Below are positions 60,045 to 64,000 of a stretch of 64,000 nt of DNA, piece after piece. A model generated the notes under the pieces. That model made no database searches, was not told the origin of the DNA, and saw nothing but the letters and a program-made list of their open reading frames with translations. Source of the DNA: Lachnospiraceae bacterium (lineage in GTDB: Bacteria > Bacillota > Clostridia > Lachnospirales > Lachnospiraceae); the NCBI GenBank assembly GCA_028692395.1, contig JAQUXP010000002.1:62001-126000 (forward strand), read 5' to 3'. The position numbers and the translations under genes were made by a program. Each line of letters starts with the position of its first letter. The stretch's first letter is position 1.

Positions 60045-61340
60045 ATGAGAATTGTAAAGCTTACCAAAGAAACAACAGAGAATATTCTGGAAAATATGCT
60101 GAAGAGAAGTCCAACACAGTACGGAAGCTACGAAGCAGCGGTACAGGAAATTATCGATAATGTCAGAAAGCGGAAGGATGAGGCTCTCTTTTCTTACACA
60201 GAAAAGTTTGACAAGGCAGTTCTCACTGCAGATACCATACAGGTAACGGAGGAGGAGATCAGGGCAGCCTATGAAAAGGTAGATCCCGCACTTCTTTCTG
60301 TAATCAAAAAGGCATTGGTCAACATCCAGAGCTTCCATGAAAAACAGAAGCAGAACAGCTGGTTTAACAGCACCCCACAGGGAACAATTCTTGGCCAGAA
60401 GGTAACTCCTATGGCAAGAGTCGGTGTCTATGTTCCGGGAGGAAAGGCAGTTTACCCATCGTCTGTGTTGATGAATATTGTTCCGGCCAAAGTAGCAGGA
60501 GTGGAAGAGATTATTATGACCACTCCCTGTAATGCAGCGGGAGAGGTGAATCCGGCAGTCCTGGTTGCCGCCAGAGAAGCAGGTGCAGATAAGGTGTTTA
60601 AGGCAGGCGGTGCTCAGGCGATTGCAGCCCTTGCATATGGAACAGAGAGTATTCCCAAGGTAGATAAGATTGTAGGACCTGGAAACATCTATGTGGCACT
60701 GGCAAAGAAGGCAGTCTATGGTAATGTCAGTATTGATTCCATCGCCGGCCCAAGTGAGATTCTGGTGCTGGCAGACGAATCAGCGAATCCACATTATGTG
60801 GCAGCAGATCTTCTTTCCCAGGCGGAGCATGATGAGCTGGCTTCTGCAATTCTTATTACCACAAGTCAGAAGCTTGCCGAGGAGGTTTCCGCAGAAATCG
60901 ACGAGTTCTTAAAGGGTCTTTCCAGAAAAGACATTATTCAGAAATCATTGGATAATTTTGGGTATATTCTGGTAGCTGATACAACGACAGAAGCAATTGA
61001 TACGGCAAATGCCATCGCATCGGAGCATCTGGAAATTGTGATGAACAATCCTTTTGAAGTGATGACAAAGATCAAAAATGCCGGGGCTATCTTCATCGGA
61101 GAATACAGCTGCGAGCCTCTTGGTGATTATTTTGCAGGACCGAATCATATTCTTCCTACTAATGGTACAAGCAAGTTCTTCTCCCCCTTATCGGTAGATG
61201 ATTTTGTTAAGAAATCAAGTATCATCTATTATTCCAGAGAAGCTCTGGCCGAGATCCATGAGGATATTGAACAATTTGCAAAATGCGAACAGCTGACTGC
61301 ACATGCCAATTCCATCGCAGTTCGTTTTGAAAAAGAATAA
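60045..61340 (+). CDS. hisD: histidinol dehydrogenase
   Basis: Zn-dependent enzyme of 431 aa performing the last two oxidations to histidine. VGVYVPGGKAVYPSSVLMNI, AGADKVFKAGGAQAIAALAY, GPGNIYVALAKKAVYG and SIAGPSEILVLADESANP, LLSQAEHDELASAILIT (zinc ligands Gln/His) and SEHLEIVM are present. The start is ATG 60045 after GGAGG, not the ORF-track 60015. It follows hisG after a 96-base gap holding a hairpin. Confidence 0.97.
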   Translation: MRIVKLTKETTENILENMLKRSPTQYGSYEAAVQEIIDNVRKRKDEALFSYTEKFDKAVLTADTIQVTEEEIRAAYEKVDPALLSVIKKALVNIQSFHEKQKQNSWFNSTPQGTILGQKVTPMARVGVYVPGGKAVYPSSVLMNIVPAKVAGVEEIIMTTPCNAAGEVNPAVLVAAREAGADKVFKAGGAQAIAALAYGTESIPKVDKIVGPGNIYVALAKKAVYGNVSIDSIAGPSEILVLADESANPHYVAADLLSQAEHDELASAILITTSQKLAEEVSAEIDEFLKGLSRKDIIQKSLDNFGYILVADTTTEAIDTANAIASEHLEIVMNNPFEVMTKIKNAGAIFIGEYSCEPLGDYFAGPNHILPTNGTSKFFSPLSVDDFVKKSSIIYYSREALAEIHEDIEQFAKCEQLTAHANSIAVRFEKE

Positions 61341-61358
61341 AAAGGAGCCCCATCCAAG

Positions 61359-61946
61359 ATGAAAAGAACAGCCACGGTTGAAAGAAATACAAAAGAAACA
61401 CAGATTAAACTGACCATAGATCTGGACGGATCCGGAAAATCCCAGATCAATACCGGTATCGGATTCCTGGATCATATGCTGGAGGGATTCGCAAAGCATG
61501 GTTTTTTTGATCTTTCGGTAGAAGCCACCGGAGATCTTCAGGTAGATGATCATCATACAGCGGAGGATGTGGGAATCGTGCTGGGTACCGCAATCAAGGA
61601 AGCACTGGGTGATAAAAAAGGGATTCGCCGTTATGGAAGCATGATACTTCCCATGGATGAAACCCTGGTTATGGCAGCGATTGATTTAAGCGGAAGACCA
61701 TATTTTGTGTTCCATGCTGATTTTTCCAAAGATAAGATTGGAACTATGGATACCGAAGTGATCCGGGAGTTTTTCTATGCAATCTCTTATACCTGTGGTA
61801 TGAATCTGCATATGAAGGTACTGGACGGAATCAATAATCATCATATTGCAGAAGCGCTATTCAAAGCTTTTGCGAAGGCACTGGATGAGGCGGTTCGCTT
61901 TGATCCCCGTGTAACCGATGTACTTTCTACCAAGGGCAGCCTATAA
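61359..61946 (+). CDS. hisB: imidazoleglycerol-phosphate dehydratase
   Basis: A 195-aa monofunctional dehydratase (no phosphatase domain). The Mn-binding repeats GFLDHMLEGFAKHG, DDHHTAEDVGIVLG and NNHHIAEALFKAFAKALDEA (His ligands) and the N-terminal RTATVERNTKETQIKL are typical. Start ATG follows AAAAGGAG. Sits between hisD and hisI. Confidence 0.97.
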   Translation: MKRTATVERNTKETQIKLTIDLDGSGKSQINTGIGFLDHMLEGFAKHGFFDLSVEATGDLQVDDHHTAEDVGIVLGTAIKEALGDKKGIRRYGSMILPMDETLVMAAIDLSGRPYFVFHADFSKDKIGTMDTEVIREFFYAISYTCGMNLHMKVLDGINNHHIAEALFKAFAKALDEAVRFDPRVTDVLSTKGSL

Positions 61947-61969
61947 AAGATCAGAAGGGATAAAAAAAG

Positions 61970-62350
61970 ATGAACAACCAGACAGCTGCTGATGCAGCCC
62001 ACAGCACCACCCCGCTTGAAAGCTCGGTCAGATGGTCGGACCTCAAGCTGAATTTTGATGGCATGATCCCTGTGATTGTACAGGATGCTGACAACGATGA
62101 GGTTTTGATGCTTGCCTATATGAACGAAGAAGCTTACAAAAAAACATTAGAGCTTGGGATGATGACTTACTGGAGCAGAAGCCGAGACGAGCTTTGGACC
62201 AAGGGTCTAACTTCCGGACATGTACAGTATGTTCGAAGCATCGCCATGGACTGTGACAATGACACCTTACTTGCGAAAGTAACCCAGGTGGGAGCAGCCT
62301 GCCATACGGGTAATCGTTCCTGCTTTTACCGGGAAATCGTAACTGTATAG
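61970..62350 (+). CDS. hisI: phosphoribosyl-AMP cyclohydrolase
   Basis: A 126-aa cyclohydrolase with the HisI domain only; the HisE pyrophosphohydrolase often fused to it is missing. [52 protein letters not shown] (metal ligands) and [14 protein letters not shown] (zinc Cys) are intact. The first 20 residues ([20 protein letters not shown]) are an extra, low-complexity leader compared with the usual start near [17 protein letters not shown] precedes ATG 61970. Last his gene here; hisA, hisF, hisH, hisC and hisE must lie elsewhere. Confidence 0.94.
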   Translation: MNNQTAADAAHSTTPLESSVRWSDLKLNFDGMIPVIVQDADNDEVLMLAYMNEEAYKKTLELGMMTYWSRSRDELWTKGLTSGHVQYVRSIAMDCDNDTLLAKVTQVGAACHTGNRSCFYREIVTV

Positions 62351-62360
62351 AAGGAAACCA

Positions 62361-62390
62361 GGTATAGGATTGTAAGGTATAGGATTGTAA
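62361..62390. repeat. Exact 15-bp tandem duplication
   Basis: GGTATAGGATTGTAA occurs twice head to tail in the gap after hisI. It appears to be a recent slippage duplication; no function is evident. Confidence 0.9.
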
Positions 62391-62418
62391 AGTGAAAAAG
62401 GTTGCGTGCACAGGTTTT

Positions 62419-62448
62419 TTGTGATATGGTATTGAGGTCTAATAGAAT
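62419..62448 (+). promoter_or_regulatory. Candidate promoter for the cobalamin-riboswitch transcript
   Basis: TTGTGA at 62419-62424, 18-base spacer, TAGAAT at 62443-62448. An overlapping TAATAG is an alternative -10. The fit is only moderate. Confidence 0.4.
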
Positions 62449-62452
62449 AACG

Positions 62453-62656
62453 AATTAAGTGTCTGTCAGTAGAGAAAATATTCTATCCGGTAATTAAGGG
62501 GAATATCTCGATACTGACAGGAAAGAGGGAATCAGGTGAAAATCCTGAGCGATTCGGTCACTGTAAGAGGGGAATCTGATTTAGAATCCATTGCAGCGTA
62601 TGCTGTGAGAAGGTAAATCAAGGTAATGATCCCAAAGCCAGGAAACCTGCTTAATT
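62453..62656 (+). promoter_or_regulatory. Cobalamin riboswitch
   Basis: The B12-box architecture is clear: GGGAATCAGGTGAAAATCCTGAGC, then GGTCACTGTAA and, after a variable hairpin (GCAGCGTATGCTG), GATCCCAAAGCCAGGAAACCTGC (listed in pieces for identification). Helix P1 can be formed by AATTAAG (62453-62459) and CTTAATT (62650-62656). Between P1 and the core an additional hairpin is inserted (62464-62520, CTGTCAGTA/TACTGACAG). A terminator follows at 62726. Cobalamin binding should switch off the downstream uptake genes. Confidence 0.93.
62464..62520 (+). promoter_or_regulatory. Inserted hairpin inside the cobalamin riboswitch
   Basis: Nine-base perfect stem CTGTCAGTA/TACTGACAG extended by a partly paired GAGAAAATATTC/GAATATCTC. 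Its loop contains a second copy of AATTAAG (62492-62498), the sequence that pairs in P1. Facultative stem-loops are known in B12 elements; this one could compete with P1. Confidence 0.7.
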
Positions 62657-62725
62657 TGAGTAAAGATGAAGCTTCCGTAAAAAGCAACATCTGGGAATGA
62701 ACTTTCAGGAGAAAGTTTGTTTTTG

Positions 62726-62758
62726 GTGTCTGCTACTATCATAGCAGGCACTTTTTTT
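62726..62758 (+). terminator. Riboswitch-controlled terminator
   Basis: GTGTCTGCTA-CTATCA-TAGCAGGCAC stem (one G-T pair) followed by TTTTTTT. A 7-bp hairpin AACTTTC-AGGA-GAAAGTT lies just before it and could take part in antitermination. Confidence 0.88.
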
Positions 62759-62850
62759 CGTTATCTCTATGTTGGCAGAAATGATCAGGGACGCCGCAGC
62801 AAAAAAAGTATAGCTGCAAGGCGTTACGACAACAACAAAAGGAGAAAAAG

Positions 62851-63978
62851 ATGAAGAGAAGACAAATCACAACAAAGGCACTGGCATTGATTCTGGCAGT
62901 GGGGATGTCCGTGGGAGCATCTGCGTGCGGTACTCAGGCAAACAACAGCGGAGATGCAAACCGTCAGGATGCTGCTGCAATTAAGGAAAACAATCAGGCG
63001 GCAGGAACCTCCCAAGCCACTGAGACAGACAGTGAATCAGTTACAAGCCAAAAGAGTACCCAATATCCGCTTACTATTACAACCTATGATTATGACGGCA
63101 ATGAGATAGAAACAACCTATGAGAAGGCACCGGAGAAAGTGTTAGCCGTATATCAGGGCTGTATCGAGACGATGCTTGCGCTGGGACTGGAGGATCACAT
63201 CGTGGCAACAGCGGGACTGGACAACGAAGTACCGGATGATCAGAAAGCTGCTTTTTCCAAGACCAAGTATCTGGATGAATTCACACCATCACTGGAATCA
63301 GCCACCATGCTGGAGCCGGATTTGATTTTTTCCTGGAGTTCTCTCTTTAGTGACAAAAATCTGGGAGATGTAAAAAACTGGATTGAAAAAGGCTGCAATA
63401 CTTACTATAACACAAACACACGTCCAGGCACTGATGCCGAGAAGCATGATCGTACACTGGAAAATGAATACACAGATATTTTAAATATGGGAAAGATTTT
63501 TGATGTACAGGACAAGGCAGAAGCGATTGTTTCCGATATCAAAGCTTCTATTCAGCAGACTACTGACGCCATAAAAAACATCGAAGAAAAACCAAGTGTA
63601 CTGATTCTTGAGCCAATGGGTGATTCTATTACAAACTACGGAAAATCCAGTCTTGGCGGAGATATGGTCACAGCACTTGGGGCAACACTGGCAAATCCGG
63701 ATGCTTCCACTGTGGGAAAAGAAGATATTATCGCTGCAAACCCGGATGTAATCTTTGTTGTGTATATGCCATATGCAGGAGATGATCCGGAAACTGTAAA
63801 AAACCAGCAGCTCAATGTGATTATGGAGGATGACTCCTTAAAGAGTCTCGATGCCGTAAAGAATGGCAGAGTTGTACCCATCATGTTAAGTGAGATGTAC
63901 GCCAGTGCTACCCGCACGCAGAATGGTATTGAAAGCTTTGCTGCAGGTCTGTATCCGGATGTAGCTTCAGCCAAATAG
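62851..63978 (+). CDS. btuF: BtuF-like ABC transporter substrate-binding lipoprotein
   Basis: A 375-aa lipoprotein: signal peptide with lipobox GASAC, then a Ser/Asn/Gln-rich linker of about 55 residues, then two periplasmic-binding-type lobes joined by a long helix (class III binding fold). VLAVYQGCIETMLALGLEDH contains the conserved Glu that contacts the permease; the second such position is near the C-terminal lobe (IMLSEMYASATRT). Control by the upstream cobalamin riboswitch implies corrinoid or cobalamin binding, although sequence alone also fits iron-siderophore proteins. Start ATG follows AAAAGGAG. The permease gene probably begins at the window edge. Confidence 0.85.
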   Translation: MKRRQITTKALALILAVGMSVGASACGTQANNSGDANRQDAAAIKENNQAAGTSQATETDSESVTSQKSTQYPLTITTYDYDGNEIETTYEKAPEKVLAVYQGCIETMLALGLEDHIVATAGLDNEVPDDQKAAFSKTKYLDEFTPSLESATMLEPDLIFSWSSLFSDKNLGDVKNWIEKGCNTYYNTNTRPGTDAEKHDRTLENEYTDILNMGKIFDVQDKAEAIVSDIKASIQQTTDAIKNIEEKPSVLILEPMGDSITNYGKSSLGGDMVTALGATLANPDASTVGKEDIIAANPDVIFVVYMPYAGDDPETVKNQQLNVIMEDDSLKSLDAVKNGRVVPIMLSEMYASATRTQNGIESFAAGLYPDVASAK

Positions 63979-63991
63979 AAGGTAGACTGTT

Positions 63992-64000
63992 ATGAAGAAA
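63992..64000 (+). CDS. Start of the next gene, probably the transporter permease (truncated)
   Basis: Only three codons (ATG AAG AAA) are inside the window, preceded by AAGGTAG. A BtuC-type permease is expected here from the operon context, but the sequence itself shows nothing more. Confidence 0.4.

Noticed and set aside
1-64000. CRISPR arrays, insertion sequences, prophage genes, tRNA or rRNA genes
   Set aside because: Looked for regular spaced repeats, transposase or integrase motifs and tRNA-like cloverleafs while reading; none seen, although short tRNAs could be overlooked by eye.

Overview
The window looks like a chromosomal segment of a spore-forming anaerobic Clostridia, most likely a Lachnospiraceae gut bacterium. 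The reasons are strong AGGAGG-type ribosome binding sites, moderate GC, and sporulation genes (an alpha/beta-type SASP, a YlbJ-like protein, the YtfI/YtfJ pair). An Rnf complex, a biotin-dependent sodium-pump decarboxylase cluster, a pyrophosphate-dependent phosphofructokinase, and lineage-typical families (DUF6465-like and DUF6320-like proteins) point the same way. I see no phage, transposase, CRISPR array, rRNA or tRNA. This is mostly core genome.

Layout. 1-4076: a D,D-carboxypeptidase, an alpha/beta esterase and a membrane-anchored acyltransferase-like protein with overlapping reading frames. 4446-8916: a MarR regulator with a palindromic operator and a heterodimeric ABC exporter. 9081-10292: PPi-phosphofructokinase. 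10407-15652: five-gene carboxyltransferase/decarboxylase operon (acyl-CoA carboxyltransferase, OadG-like, biotin carrier, membrane beta subunit, OadA-like). 16038-20840: RpiR regulator, flavoprotein, cmk, ispH, S1 protein. 20913-21986 (minus): exonuclease-like protein. 22057-31520: CmpB-like membrane protein, rnfCDGEAB, apbE, two small associated genes, ruvAB. 31664-37847: zapA, U32 protein, FtsW/RodA-type protein, class B PBP, NUDIX. 37921-39777: sporulation-linked ytfI/ytfJ and a 45-residue membrane protein missed by the ORF track. 39900-44385: rpmB (minus), asp23, fakA-like gene, recG. 44559-50245: DUF6465-like, SASP (minus), mgsA-like, rsmD, coaD, coiled-coil protein, ylbJ (minus), pepD. 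50336-57961: small alarmone synthetase, rRNA methyltransferase, two pseudouridine synthases, YgiQ radical SAM, signal peptidase, recU. 58021-62350: hisZ-hisG-hisD-hisB-hisI. 62351-end: a cobalamin riboswitch and a BtuF-like lipoprotein, with the next gene starting at the edge.

How the genes fit together. The Rnf complex (ferredoxin:NAD+ oxidoreductase coupled to ion export), its flavin transferase ApbE, and the decarboxylase cluster form an ion-motive energy-conservation theme. PPi-PFK adds ATP-sparing glycolysis. FtsW-type protein, PBP, D,D-carboxypeptidase, ZapA and SASP/YtfJ/YlbJ cover wall growth and sporulation.

Most notable structure. Two long palindromic elements of about 240 bp lie at 4088-4332 and 15681-15919, in opposite orientation. 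Their outer motifs, an asymmetric internal loop and a 22-nt apical loop are conserved, while intervening helices differ in sequence but stay paired. That is covariation expected of a selected fold rather than a simple repeat. Other points are two adjacent perfect hairpins inside the start of the carboxypeptidase gene, a methylglyoxal synthase homologue with altered active-site residues, a Cys-rich RnfE tail, and a cobalamin riboswitch with an inserted helix. Everything is read by eye; family names rest on recalled motifs, not searches.
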